From the NCBI GenBank assembly GCA_964035795.1, contig OZ038321.1, forward strand, positions 22,420,707-22,484,706: 64,000 bases of DNA, in the 5' to 3' direction. The position numbers and the translations under genes were made by a program. This stretch comes from Pterobdella sp. o SKG-2022. Its lineage: Eukaryota > Annelida > Clitellata > Hirudinida > Piscicolidae. The notes under the pieces are model-generated. The model did no database searches and was not told the DNA's origin. It saw only the letters and a list, made by a program, of their open reading frames with translations. Below are positions 23,463 through 36,784 of this stretch, one piece after another. Every line of letters begins with the position of its first letter. The first letter of the stretch is position 1.

Positions 23463-26400
23463 ATGGGAGAAAATATTTTTTCTTCGAAAATTAATAAATT
23501 TGATAATGTTACTGAAGTTTCTAAAACACCTTCATTAAATTCAAACATATTTGGTGCTTCATTCAATCTACAACCAGATACAAATATCGGTGCATCGATT
23601 TTCAAAAATAATCAGAATAGTAAAATTTTTGCTCAACATTCTTTTAGTTCAAAATCTAGTTTGTCTTTTTCTCAATCAAATCTTTTTTCTCAAGACAAAT
23701 CTAGGTTCAATAATTATTCCACTAAATCTTCAGAAAATTTATTTGACTTAACAGAAAGTTTAAAGTCAACACAAGAAACTGGAAATGTTTTCAATAGTAG
23801 CCTTCCAACCAAAAATTTTCAAAAATCTCTTGTTTTTGGTTCAGTACAGTTTTCATCCTTGCTCCCACCAAAAGATGTTTTCCAAAGTGAAAAAGAATTC
23901 TTTAAAACTAATATATTTCAAAAAAGTTCTTCAATAAAGAATATTGGACCATTTAATACTCAAAACAACTCAAGTGTTCAAAATGTTACCAATCCAGAAC
24001 CTCTTGAAAAGACACAGAGTGTTTTTCTTTCTCATACTGACAATAAATTTTCTTCCATGAATAAGAATATCTTTTCAAGTAAAACTGAAAATTTTGGTTT
24101 CCAAAATAATCAACCACCTAAGTCCTTTCGTACAACAAATCAAGATGCACTACAAGAAAACATAGATGAAGGTATGTTCAAATTATTTTTTCATAAGTTT
24201 TCAATAATTATTTCATCATTTTATTCATAATGAAAATCATTATCATTTAAATATTTGCCACATAATAGTGAAATAATCCATTTCATAAAGATGAGAATAA
24301 TGATTATGATTCTGAGCATGAAGATTTCAATATACAAGATGAAGAATTTATCAATGAAGGTGAAATTCTTGATAATGGCAATGAAAATGGTTATGATGAA
24401 AATAACAATATAAACGATGATGATAAATCTTTAAATGAAAACAACAATGATATCATGGAAAATGAAACTGAAGAAAATATAAATAAAAGTAATAACAATA
24501 TAGAAAACAATACTGAAGAAAATGTAAATGAATTCAAGTTCAGCACATGCGCAACCAAACTAACAAAAAACACATTTTCTGCACCAAGCTTTTCCACTTT
24601 ATCTTCATCAACACCCCCAAAAAAACAAATCCAGCTCACTTCTTCAGTTGAAATCCAACTATCAGACTTAACTAGTACTCCAGCTGAAACATCACTTGAT
24701 AAATACAATGTTCTGGACCAAAGAGACAAACTATTGAAGGTATTAACAAAAGAATCGATGGCTTCACAAGGGATAGATTCAAAAGACAGGCCAGCTCTCA
24801 AAGCCACATGTGAGGATATGTGCCCAGAAAAGGAGCGGTACATGAGGGAGGCTCGGAGGCGGTGAGTGTGTGGTTGTTAATTTGTTTCTATTTGTCTTGT
24901 TTTCTTTCATATATGCTGGTTTTTTCATTTCATTTGTGTTTTATGAATTGTTTTTATTTATTTCTTTATTATTATTTTGTACAGTAAAAACTTAAAATTA
25001 TTCTTGTCATAATTCATTAGCCTAATGAATTATAACATGGTTTTACTTGTTTAAAATTTTAGCCTAATAAAAATTTTTTTCACATGTTCTTCTATTATCT
25101 TCATAATCTCAAGTTTTTACTGTAGGAAATTCAAATTTACAAAAGATCATACAATGTCTTTAACAATCTTAGTCTTCTTTTACTTTTGTAAATGTTAATC
25201 TCTCATTTAAATATTTCCAATTCCCATGTATTTTTATACAGTTGATTTAATTTCACTAGTTTTTGAACCTTACATTTTTTAGATTTTTGAAATATGAAAT
25301 ATATTATCAATTTTCAATTTTAAGTTTCTATAGAGTAGCTTATAACCCTTCCAATCTGAAACTTGAGTATATTTTCGTATTAATTTTTCTGCTTTTAACC
25401 AAATAACTAACTAACGCCGACTTAATGCTCTCACCAGCTTGTCCATTTATGAGGTGATTGATGTGTCTGAGCGCAATCCCAGAGTTGACCATATGAAAGC
25501 TGTCAAGGAGTACTCAAGGTTTTTCAAATTTTTGTATATTATATTGATTAGTTGTTTTATAAAATATTTTCGAATCATTTCATAAATTTCATTGTTATTT
25601 AAATTTTTTTTTCACTTCATTTTTTTGGTTTACACAATTCTAAGTTTTTCATTCTTCCTATCAATTGATCCTGACATGAATTTTTAATTAGGTCATCAGC
25701 TGACCAAGATTTGCCATTGGACAATGAGTTGAGACCTCCACGAGTATTGGATGAGAGTATGTGTTACCTTATAAGAGAGATTGTTAGTCTAGCAAAAAAG
25801 AGTGGTCGTGATTGGTCGGTGATGGGAGGCTGGGCAGAGTGGTTTGACTTTTTGTGGAATCGCATGAGAGCCATAAGGAAGGTTGTGTTTGTCTTATTTA
25901 TACTAATTCATTCGTTAAGTGATTAATTATATTCAAGAAATATTGGCAATTTCAATGAGTATTTTCTAACAGGATATAACTCAACAACAAGCCTGCAATG
26001 AGACTACAGTGAAACTAGTAGAGCAATCAGCCAGATTCCACATAGTCTGCTCTGAGTTGTTGTGTGAAGAAGAAGCGGGAGTTTTTGACCAAAAGATCAA
26101 CAGTGAGAACCTCACAAAATGCTTGCAAACACTCAAGGAAATGTATGCAGATCTACTACACAGGAATAACATCACATTGGCCTCTGAAGCGGAGTTCAGG
26201 GCTTACATCCTCCTCATGAACCTCAATAATGGTGATGTTCTCAGGTTATTCATTCTTTTTAGTTTTTTTTCTATTTCTTCTTTTGATGAAGTGATATTAG
26301 TCTTACACGAAATCGATTTGTTAATACGCTAAGGGCTTATTATCAAAATCTCACAAGACTTCATATGATAAACCCATATTTTTATGTACATTTTTATATC

Positions 26401-29400
26401 GGTATTGATTTTTTGTTTTTTTTCATGGCAACGGTTATAGTAAATTTTGATCTTTCATCGTTTTGAAATATCATCTTTATCCTTGTTGAATAAAACGAAA
26501 ATTTATTTGCATATTTTTGCAAATATTCAATCATATTTAAAAAAATCCAATTATAATAATCATCACGTAAGACCGACACTTCATTACTAACTAACCATTA
26601 TACACACTTCACTAGAGAGTCTCAAGGATGGAGAGAAGAGGTGCGCAAATCTCCACAAGTGCTCACAGCCCTCAAACTGCATTCAGCCCTCAATAACAAC
26701 AACTATATACGGTATTCATTTACTATGTGTGATAAATATTGAAACTGTGATATAGTGAGTTAGGTAAGCGTAGTTGGAAGATAAATAGATTGCATAAAAT
26801 TTGGATTAGTGTAGAAGTGCAATTTATTCATGACGGTTGTCTTGTTTTATAGAAAAACAAAATCACAAGTTTTTTTTCAGAAGATTCCATAAAATAACGA
26901 TATTTAAATGTATTAATAACCCTATTTGAAGCATAATAAACAAATAAAATATGCAGTTAATAATTATCTTTCAGTTTCTTCAAGATCGTAAAAGCAGCTG
27001 ACTTTTTGACCAGTTGTATCCTCCACAGGTTGTTTGCAAGTTTTTGTTTGAATATTTCCTTGTAATTCAGCAACAACATTCGACTTATCATCAATTTTAC
27101 ATTCTTAATGCCTGTAAACGCTAAATTTTCTTTGATAACATCAATAAAACCAGGTACTTCAACCAAGTGAGGTGCATTGCCTTGAAGAGAATAATTAAAG
27201 TCTACAACCTCCTACCTTCCTTCAAGGCTCTCAATGTCTCTGTCTTACTCTATCACATCATTTTATTATCATAAATTACATTTATTTGTTTTTATTTTCA
27301 AAAATGTGTTCTATGTACAATTTGTATTTATCATCTTTATAGTTATAGAAAAATTATTCTTGTGCTTATCATACTTTTTTGTTGAGCGTTTTAGAGTGGA
27401 AAGACTTTCCTTGATACCATCACACGACACTTGTATTATTTTTCAAACAAATGAATAGATATAAAACACAAACCATCTTGAGCCACATCATCAACACAAC
27501 CCCACAGTACCCGTTGAATGAACTCATTGAAAACCTAGGCTTCGATGACATCTACTCTCTGCAATCCTTCCTCTTGCACTTCAACATGAACTTGTCAAAC
27601 ATATCAGACAACGATACAAGGGTGATAGTGAACAACCGTGTGTTGCACGAGGGGGAAGGTGCATTGCAGGGGAAGAGGTCCATGTGCCTTGTGGCCTGCA
27701 AGATGGACTCCAGCCTTTCCCAGGTGATGTGAACTTTTTATGGGTATCGTTGTTTTAGAATCAGTTTTATCTTGTTTTGGGAAAATCTTATTTTTGTTAG
27801 CATTTAAGCGATCGATCGATCGATTGATTGATTAACGTACTGACAGGTAATATACGGGAAAGAATTACCGATGAATGTGCCCAAAGTTAAGCCTCACTTC
27901 AGTTTCGACAGCAGTCATTACTACATCGTTGACAACAACACGTTACAACTAACCAAAACCTTGCAGCAACATCAATCTGTTAATACCCTTGTGAATAAAC
28001 CAATTAAACAGAAGAAAGAAATAGTCAGAGATAAGTTAAAGAGAGGCTTGAGGGAGAAAGGAGGCATTAAAAAGATTCTCTCGAAAAGTACTTTAGGTGA
28101 TAGGCTTAAAGAAGGTGAGTCAAAACCAATGGAAAGTAAGGAGATGAAAGGGACATCCGAAGAATCACTGAGAAAAAAACTACTGAATGATGTATGTGTT
28201 AAAGAGGTTTTCACTTCTCTCCTTGATGAGCTCATCCGGTTCGTATGACTTTTGGATGTTGTTTGTAGTCAATATGAGCTAGTTATTTTAATGTCTATTT
28301 TTAATTATTTTTATCATTTCATTTTATAATAGTAATAATTAAACTAATTTTTTTTTCAGAGAGCAAGCATTACAATGTCTGAAAAAAGAGAAACAAAATG
28401 ACATCATGACAAAAAGACCACAAGGTCCAAGACCAAGTGTTTTCAGCAGATTAACTAAGCCTAAGGACACACCGCATTTAGCTCAAACCGATATTTTCAA
28501 CATAACTGAGCAACCATTTTTAAAAAACAACTTTGTTACTCCCCAACAACCCTCAACTCAAAACCATTCATTTCAACCTCAAAGTAACATATTTAAAACC
28601 CAAAGCGACATTCCTCAACAGCCCAGTGATATGTATATGCAACAAAACTTTAAACCACAAAATACGATTATTTTTGGAGAAAAATCAAACATTTTTGCAA
28701 ATGAGCAACCGCAACAAGCACCTCTTCAACAAGAACAACACCAACCCCATACACCTCTCTATACGCCCCCTAAGTATAACATCCAACGTGACCAACACTT
28801 GCAAGCGATGGCAAGCTGTATCTTCCAGGATCTCCTTGATGAAGAGGTTTCCAGTTCCACTCAGCAGTTTCTGCAGTTAGTCTAATTTATACGACCTTTT
28901 TTGTATTTTTTTCTTCTTGGTAGGGGTTTTTGATATTAATATTTTTAAAAAATTATTAGTTGTATCTAAATATTTCATTAGTTTCTTTTTTACCTCAATT
29001 TGAAAACAAAGGCAACAACTAAACCATGAAGATACTGAACAAAATTCATTCATTAAAACCGATCCTTAAACTATTTCTCAGCATATATACAGAAGCGCAA
29101 AGACGCGAAAAGGAGGCGTTGGAAGAGATATGCGAAGGTGTCCTCATGGAATCACTAGAGACACTGTGCTTAAATTTGGGCTTGGAGGTGGTGTTTGAGT
29201 GTCTGAAGATTAAACGGAGGGATCGACTTGTGAAGAAGTACTTCTCCTTGTGGTTGAGTTAGTTTTTTTGTTTCTTTTTATTTAGCTTTTTGTAATTTTA
29301 TTGGTCGCATAATATTTATTATTGCTTTTTTTAAATTTCAATTTTTTCCAATTTATTATATTATTGCTATTTTTTCAAAATTTTGTTATTATTATCACGT

Positions 29401-32400
29401 AGGTTTTTACAAGAAAAGAAAGTTTGACCACTCTTTTCCTTGCACACCAAACCTTCTCTCCTTTCAACATAGCGCCTTTCTGCCACAAAACAACACCATT
29501 ACTAATAATAACATAAATATAAGTAATAGGGATACTACTTATAATACCCCTAATAGAAATCTGAAAGTTAATGATGATTTGACGTCTCCAGTTGCACCTT
29601 TCAAAAAGTTTAATGTCATAAACATGATTTTAAAGGTTGGTTTGGAGGCTAGAAACAATATTGTTGCGTGGAAGTTGTTTCTGAGTCTGTCTGATGACGT
29701 GGCTGGGTTTTGTTGCGATGATGGGTGTTATACCGGATGCGGTGGTTCATTAAAACAGTATTTAATCAACAAGTTCCACAATAAGAAGACGGTGATTGGT
29801 GGGAATAATGATGAGAGATTTAATAATAAAGTCTGCTGTGATGAGACTAATGATGAAGAAGAGATGTATGCTGAGGATGATGGCGGTTTCTGCGTCATCA
29901 AAAAAAGAAGAGTTTTATTGGGCAATCAAGTGAGCACTATCAATGCTGTTATCAGATGTGCTGTGGGACCTTTCAAGTCTGGTGGGAGGAGTCGAAATGT
30001 GTCAATCATCGGAGCTTCAGCTGTGCTATTTATACTTTCCGAGTCTTATGTTGGTTATTTTTAATTTTTTTAGTTGATCTGTTTTATATAATTTTTGGGA
30101 GAATTTTTCGGTCTAATTTTGGGGTTTAATAATATAAGTTAGTTTTATTTTGTTTCATTGATCTATTTTTCAAATATTTCTCATATCATTATATATTAAT
30201 ATGTATTAATATTTATATATATATATTGATATGTATTTGAAGTGAATTTATTTAGTCTCAGTATGACGCGTTTATAGCATCTTCATCAACTTTTCCCATT
30301 TATATATGATACAAATTTCCAACAGTTTTTGCAGCAAGAAAGACGTCGCTTTGAAAGTTTATTTTTAGCACTTCCAAATAACCCTCCAATTTCATTGGTT
30401 ATATTAAAATCTAACAAGACAACTTCCAGCCAATCACAAATCGTTCAAGATTTAAACCTCGCGTCGTTGGTTAAAGAAGGACGTGTGTGTTATTGTGATA
30501 TTGTTTATTTAGACTGTGCTTTATCTGACCTTCACAATGCTGAGCTTAGTGATCAAGTAAGTTTTATTCATTGTATTATTGGTAACATTTTTTCTATCGT
30601 TATCACGATTTTCTAAGCTATTAATCTTATGGAAGATTAAATCATGCAACCTATTTTATACAATTTCTTCTATAAGCATAGAATTACATCTGTGCAAAAA
30701 CCCTTTCAATACCTTCAACCTCACTCATGCTTACAGTTAGAAGAGTGTCTATCCAAATCACTAGCAACATCTCTGCCACCACCTCGTCTAGAAACCACAC
30801 CATTAGTGGATTACTATGAGAAGTATATTCACAGCTACTTCATCAACACGCCATGTCTTAAGTACTCTCAACATAGTGTCGATTATATGGTTGGTTCTTG
30901 TGTTGTTATGTGTGTTTGTTTCTACTGGTGGTGGTGGTGGTGGTGGTGGTGGTGATAGATTTCAGAAAAGGCTAATGGGTATGATGGTGGGGTAGTTATG
31001 ATATCTACAATGATTCTCGTCAACAACATCGTTTCAACTCATCATCTAAGCTTCTGCTTCAAATTATTCCATTCTTTGAGAACCTGCTTTTCATTGTAAC
31101 TTCAAAAAAGTTTCTAGACTGCCTGATAACTGGAAGGTTTGCCTCTATGTAGTCATGAAGTACAACATCAAGTACATTTTGGAAAGAAAATATGGTGCTA
31201 ACTTTATGACGATGATGATGTCGTTGATGATGGTGATGATGACGATTGTGTTTCTGATGATGCTGATAAGTATGGTGATTATGATTATTTTTTAAAAACA
31301 TGTGTCTGTACCTTCTCAATTAAAACGGAAGTTTAAAATTTAAAAAAAATATTTGTTTTCCATTTTGTCACTCAGACTCCCTACTACTATTTAATTGATG
31401 ACAGGACTTGAGTGAGATGGTCGAAGAGTACAATGGATTGGTGCATCAGCTGCAAGACTTGATAACCTCAACACTTCTCACCCACATCAACTATCCTCCA
31501 TATGAACTGTGTGACCAACAAACTGGTTTTTGGATTTTTCTTTAATACTTCGTTGTTTTTTTTGATGTTTTTGTTGTTTTCATAATTTTTGTTTCGTCAC
31601 TTATTTTGTTCATCTGTTTTTTGCATTTTTTCTGTTTTTATTTATCAGTTTTTTTCACTTTCCCACCTTTTTAATTCAATCAAGGGCTAAACAAATGCCC
31701 ATACAGATGTGCCTTGTGTGTGGTGGAACAGTGAGGCATATTTGAGCAGTTTGAAATTATTATCAAAACTCCTCCTTCTACCAACTTATTCTAATATCGA
31801 TAACAAGAAAAATAAAATCAGCATTAATAAGAATAATAAAAATAATAATAATAACAGTAATAATAATAATGGTGAACACAATGGTGAGTACACAGAAGAG
31901 GTTTGTCTCGAAATGATCAATGCTTTAAACAGTTACGTGGGCAGTGTGGTGGGTGGTGCCGACTCTTCCATGCTCACCAACAACATCAACCTCACTCTCA
32001 AGTTTGATCTTCGTCATCTGCATCATTCATGCAATTATAATAGTATTCGTTATTTTGTTTCGATGCAATTACTATTCATTTTTATTTCTTTAATTTTTAT
32101 TCTTCAATAATAGATAAGTTTATTTATCATCCTTATCATTATAATATGGCAGAGTGAGAAAGGTGCTGCAGTGGTGGTTGGGCAACATCAACTCTCCATC
32201 TCGAGGTTGTGAATATCCTTTGTCTTCATTTATCTATCTCATTTTATAATAATGACAATAATATTAATAAAAATTTATAAAAAATAATTCTTTTTTTTTT
32301 ACTTCAAATCGTTATAAAAAATAGCATCACAAAGAATAACAATTGTTAGTACTTATTGTTATTTAAGGCCAGCCACTAAATTAATTATATTTCTATACAA

Positions 32401-34172
32401 TGCCAATAATAATCCATTTATCTGACGTTATATCGTCACAGACGCAGCCAAACTCACGCACACACTGCACAAAAAAGTGTTAGACTCGTGCATACAACAC
32501 AGAATTGCCTGGTTCGTCGGCGTGGTCTCCTCTTACTCCTTCCCTTGCCGCCCTTGCTTTCGTGATGTTGGTGCTATTGTTTTGTTTTGAGCCATAATGA
32601 TGGTGATGTTGATAATGATGACGACGACTAAAATGGTGATGATGATGATGATTTTTAGCAAAAAGATATGAACTTACATGTGTTTTTTTTAATATAATTC
32701 TTATTCGATAGGTAATTTTTCACCCTACTTTTTTTCATATTTTCAATCGTTTTTTATGCATTTGATACTGCCTACACCACTTTTTTGAATCAGTTTCAAA
32801 ATTTTCGCTTGTTTTTTTGTTTTTCTTTGTAATTTATTTTTTTGCACACATTATTTTCATATCAATTAGTTCACTTATGACGCCTTTTAAAACTTAAAAT
32901 GTGTGCTGCAAACACTTCTATATCAGATGACCTATCGACTTATACGAAAAAAAAAACTTTGCCACAGCATCCGGTGAAGGCGACAGTGTGTTACCTGCGA
33001 GATGAGCTGCAGCAATTGGTTGAAGAGCTGACCAATCACAATGAGTCTTTCAATCTAACCTTGAATGGTTTGATTAAATTATCAGTGTTTCACGATAGAG
33101 TTTCATTATAATGATGATGATGATGGTTTTGGGGATAATAGTGATGATAATGATACTTTTTGAAATATTAAAAAATAGCAAAAAAATTTACTTTTTTAAA
33201 TTTTCATTCTCTATTTTTGACCAGCCTAAGGTAAGACCGGATTCAAATTCTCGGTATCTTTCCATTTATCTTAGTATCTATCTTTATTATAAAACCATCG
33301 CAGGGGACCGTAAGAGGACGTGGAATGAAATGGTGAGGGATAGAGATGAGAATGATGAGATTGAAAGCTATGTTAAGAAATTATTTAAAATTCATGGTGA
33401 GGACAATGAAGATGAAGATGACAATTATCAACAAGTAAAACGACTTGATGGCAACAGAAATGAAGATAATATTGATGATAATAAAATCAATGATAACAAA
33501 AATATTAACATAACCACGAACAACACAAATAATAATAAAAATACCAGTGATAAAAAAAATAACATAAATAAGAGTAATACTATCATTAAAAAGAATAACT
33601 CTAGTGAGAGCACTAGCGTGGCATACATAAAAGAGGTGCGGGAGATAGTGGAGGAGGAGAAGGAGGAGTGGAGGAGGATGGAAGAACTTCTCATACAGGC
33701 ATCTCGTGTCACCTTCGAGCATCCAAATAATAATCATAATAACCAAAATAATAATAAAAATAATAGTAATAATAATGATCTCAATAATATGGATAATAAT
33801 AGAAACGACAATTTCAATGCGCTTGAGAATGATCATCTTCATGGAAGCAATACTAATCTTAATACCAAGATTTTTGCTTCTGGTGATGATGGGTATGCTC
33901 TTCACGGGCAATTTGAATTCAATAGTAATAAAGAAAATTTGCGTTTTTTCCATGAGGCAGCTCTTAAAGTTAGTAAATGGAGTAAAAATGAAATTACTCT
34001 TAATAACAAAAATAATAGCAAAAACAATTATAATGAAGTCAATAATGATGGTGATAGTGATGTGGTTGTTGATGTGGTCAGAAGTATGGCTGGATTGAGA
34101 GAGGATTTGAACAAGGAGAAAAAAGCCAGCAGAGATTTTGAGCGAAGACTGAGATCGTTATTACAACTATAA
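23463..34172 (+). CDS. MCM3AP: Germinal-centre associated nuclear protein / MCM3AP (SAC3 family), complete
   Basis: Scaffold of the TREX-2 mRNA-export complex at nuclear pores. Exons: 23463-24171, 24291-24861, 25438-25518, 25692-25881, 25973-26244, 26616-26711, 26975-27028, 27154-27235, 27395-27432 (tentative), 27459-27723, 27847-28238, 28360-28875, 29082-29257, 29403-30049, 30326-30556, 30737-30889, 31405-31525, 31707-32001, 32153-32205, 32442-32561, 32927-33067, 33304-34172. Sum 6,072 bp = 2,023 residues plus stop; human GANP has 1,980. N-terminal FG motifs (about residues 30, 125, 212) resemble nucleoporins. The SAC3 domain (about 405-690) shows TCEDMCPEKERYMREARRR, VDHMKAVKEYSRSSADQD, LPLDNELRPPRVL, IRKDITQQQACN, KINSENLTKCLQTLKEMY and ASEAEFRAYILLMNLNNGD. 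Then LPMNVPKVKPHFSFD, KKYFSLWLSFYKKRKF, NAVIRCAVGPFK..IIGASAVLFIL and the rest of the vertebrate-type C-terminal half. Asn-rich low-complexity insertions lie in the 31707 and last exons. The start is the first Met after an AT-rich leader. Exon borders 27235 and 27395-27432 are the least certain. Confidence 0.95.
24980..25145. repeat. Foldback/MITE copy in an MCM3AP intron
   Basis: Begins TACAGTAAAAACTTAAAATT and ends AATCTCAAGTTTTTACTGTA, so the ends are inverted repeats of about 20 bp. An inner palindrome (cattagcctaatg) sits near 25015. The right half (AAAATTTTAGCCTAATAAAA ... CTTCATAATCTCAAG) aligns to the sequences on both sides of the LINE in the PTDSS2 intron (6195-6225 and 10612-10655). 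It therefore represents the element without the LINE. Confidence 0.7.
27808..27831. repeat. Short GATC/GATT repeat
   Basis: Four-base units GATC then GATT, about six in all, a few bases before the 3' splice site of the 27847 exon of MCM3AP. Noted for completeness. Confidence 0.7.
30926..30957. repeat. (TGG)n triplet run
   Basis: About ten TGG units in the MCM3AP intron that follows the exon ending at 30889. The Trp-rich open frame through it is not coding, because homology and phase place the donor before it. Confidence 0.9.
31209..31270. repeat. GAT-rich triplet stretch
   Basis: Imperfect GAT/GTT repeats in the MCM3AP intron between 30889 and 31405. Similar GAT-rich runs occur at about 32595-32655, also intronic, and at 33108-33130 just after an exon. 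Confidence 0.75.
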
Positions 34173-34436
34173 AACACTTTTATTATTATTTTTCATATTT
34201 TATTGTCATTTTCATCATTTTTTTGATTTTTTTTCTATTATCAATTTAATTTAATATGATACGCGTTTCATGTGATTTCCATGTTCCATGTACAATTGAC
34301 AGTGATGTGTGGGGTTTTCACATATGCTTCTAAATAACGTTACTTTTATGCTTGTATTTAAACCAGTCATCATTACACACTATCTTGGTTGTATCCTGAT
34401 GCGTATTTGAGGCCTCAACGCCATTTGTTATCGTTG

Positions 34437-34474
34437 AATAAAAATCCATTCAAAGGTGGCTCTAATCAAATAAA
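34437..34474 (+). terminator. MCM3AP polyadenylation signals
   Basis: AATAAA at 34437-34442 and again at 34469-34474, about 265 and 297 bp after the MCM3AP stop codon. These are the nearest canonical hexamers downstream on this strand and fit the end of the transcript. The cleavage site itself cannot be seen. Confidence 0.6.
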
Positions 34475-34518
34475 GTTTTAAAAATTTAATTATACTGAAA
34501 AGAACGGGCTTACTTTTA

Positions 34519-34690
34519 CTTACCTATGCCTATATCGTCTCTAGCCGAAACATAGACCACCAACAATGTCCAGTCGTTTCTGTTCTGTGCGAGCGTTTCC
34601 AACTGTTCCCATGTGAAGGCCATCTTCTTGACTCCAGCATCTACGTCACGTCGCCATGTGCTCCGTAGTCTGCCTCATTTCGTCATTGTC
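34519..34690 (-). mobile_element. LINE C-terminal fragment (RTE-like)
   Basis: Minus-strand translation gives RSTWRRDVDAGVKKMAFTW then EQLETLAQNRNDWTLLVV. This is the typical tail of RTE-like ORF2 proteins ('W..DV...L..lg.TWeeae.lAqdR..Wr.lV..L'). Nothing else of the element is visible, so it is probably a 5'-truncated or degraded copy, just downstream of MCM3AP. Confidence 0.75.
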
Positions 34691-34699
34691 TGTCCCAAG

Positions 34700-36520
34700 C
34701 CCGGAAAAAAAGAAGGGTTTAGCATGGGATTGGCATTCCCTCTTGGAAAAAGACTTGCCATGAAATCACCAATAAAGAAGAAAAAAAGCGCAATAAAAAA
34801 ATAATTTCAAATAAAAATGTGGTATTTAACTAAATTGTATTTGAATTGGAAGTTCTTCATAGTTTTACTTTAGGGCTGAAACCAAAAATAATTTTGTTTC
34901 AAGTTGTATTTTCAGCATGATTTGAAGCGATTGGTACAAATTTAATGAAGCGGAAACAAACTGTAGAAAAGGTCGTGATTCTCGCCCAACACGCAATCAA
35001 AACTGCTGCTTAGACTTATGCTCAACCAAGCATATTGGCCAAAAAACGATCATATTCTTAATCTTCAATTCATAATTCATCGCAATCGTTTATTTTAAAT
35101 TTGCGGTGACCAGATTCAAAATTTTGACTTTTTGACTTGGGATTTTTTGGTGAATTCGTAAAAGTTTCTTTGGAAACCGCTGTTTTTTCATAAAAATTTA
35201 CTTTATATTTTTTCGTTTCAAATCATTCATCTCTAGTAATTCTAATTGAAGCTAAGTCTTTGTTTTGACTCTAATGCTCATATAGTTTATTCACAATTAT
35301 CATCAGGTTTTTAAGTTTCCGTTAAAAATGTTTCTGCTGTTTTAAAATATTTAGATACTTCATCATTAACTTTTTTTTATTTGCTGATAAAAACAAATCA
35401 CAAAAATTCTTTTATAGAGAAAACAACAGTACTGAAGCTTCGGAAAATGACCTTAATCAATCGTAATCGATTTTTCTGTAATAGTATTTGATGTCAAGAT
35501 TTTCTAAGTAGAATCGTATTGGTCTTCACATCTCGATGCAACACTGAAACACTGCATAGGTTTGTGCTCAAATGTTTGCCAAGAAGCTCTAGAACTACAC
35601 TTGTCTCTGAATAATTTTTTTTCAATTCAAATTTACACTCCTCAGACTCGTTATATAATAGTTACGTTTTTAGCATAACAGACTGAAGTTTTGTAACGTG
35701 AATTCTTTTGTTTTTACGAAAGTTTTCACAGCACGCAATATAAAAAACTCACCTTGGAATTCATAACATCAAAAAACCTCTGTAAAAATTTTAAAGACTT
35801 AATTTAAAAACTCCATTTTAAAAAATGTAGTATGGGGCTACTATGAAGGTAATTTACTCATTTAAAAAAATCACTGATTAATCATTATCATTTGGTACTT
35901 AGATTAATAATTTTATTGCAATCATACTCCAAATGTATAATTTGAAAAAAAATACTATAAAAATTCTATGTATAAAATTCAACTTAATGCCAAGTCTTGA
36001 TCTGAGACAACGCTTGAATGGCGTGACCAGAATATGCGTTCCCAGAACTCCCTAAAATGAAAGAAAACTGTGAAGATTACAATTAAAGGGAGATTATAGG
36101 CAATGAATGAATGTTATAGGCATTTAAACCTTCCTTAGGCGTTTTCAAGTTTAGAATCTGAAAAATTTATTTGAGCCTTATGGTGAAGTTTATATAAAAA
36201 TTTGGATTTATTTGAATAGTTTTCATTTGGATTTCATATAAGATTCGTTGTATTCATTTTTTTTATTTAGTTGAATTTCACCCAACTGATTAAGAATTTT
36301 TCGAAAAATATAATTTGAATTAGATAAATATTTTCAAGTAATAACTTGGATTATTTGAATATAATAAAAAGGGTAAATTTTTTCAAATAAATGAAATAGA
36401 AGTTATAAGTTTTAACAGTTAAATATTTTCAACTATAAAAAAATTAACGTTTGCTCACATTATTTTCAAACTCAATATAATTTAACAACCCTGCTAATAA
36501 ATAAACGAAAAATAAGCAGA
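34700..36520. other. AT-rich spacer, no gene seen
   Basis: 1.8 kb downstream of MCM3AP and the LINE fragment. I see no coding similarity, no clear exon and no notable repeat on either strand. Confidence 0.55.
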
Positions 36521-36523
36521 ACT

Positions 36524-36784
36524 ATGGCCACAAGCCTCGGAAATGAAGATATTTCTATAGAAGAAAATGGCATAGACAGAAGAGAAAGGCGTGAAGAGAC
36601 TGACGATGATGAGGTGTATAGTGAAGATGAAGGTCCAGTCCCCACATCACTCATCCGTAGAAATAATATTATTGTTTCTCCCGAAGTGGTGAGGCAGTAT
36701 GAAACCGATGATACCAACAGAACTGCCAAACATAATGGTTGGTTCAAAAAGATTTTTCAATGTTTCGATTTCCACAGTATATAA
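36524..36784 (+). CDS. Small acidic ORF of unknown function (86 aa)
   Basis: ATG to stop, 86 residues, in a locally less AT-skewed stretch. The first half is acidic and Arg/Glu-rich (RRERREETDDDEVYSEDEG); the end is basic/aromatic (WFKKIFQCFDF). It has no signal peptide or membrane helix and I do not recognise a family. It could be a single-exon small protein or a first coding exon: a GT at about 36739 (AATG|GTTGG, the donor type used by neighbouring genes) would allow splicing to the candidate exon near 37600, in frame. Composition suggests real coding sequence, but conservation cannot be judged here. Confidence 0.4.
   Translation: MATSLGNEDISIEENGIDRRERREETDDDEVYSEDEGPVPTSLIRRNNIIVSPEVVRQYETDDTNRTAKHNGWFKKIFQCFDFHSI

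Noticed and set aside
33706..34098. 130-codon Ile/Met-rich + strand ORF and minus-strand hydrophobic ORFs in the last MCM3AP exon
   Set aside because: They are out-of-frame readings of the Asn-rich (AAT) coding region; the MCM3AP frame is fixed by splicing phase and C-terminal similarity.
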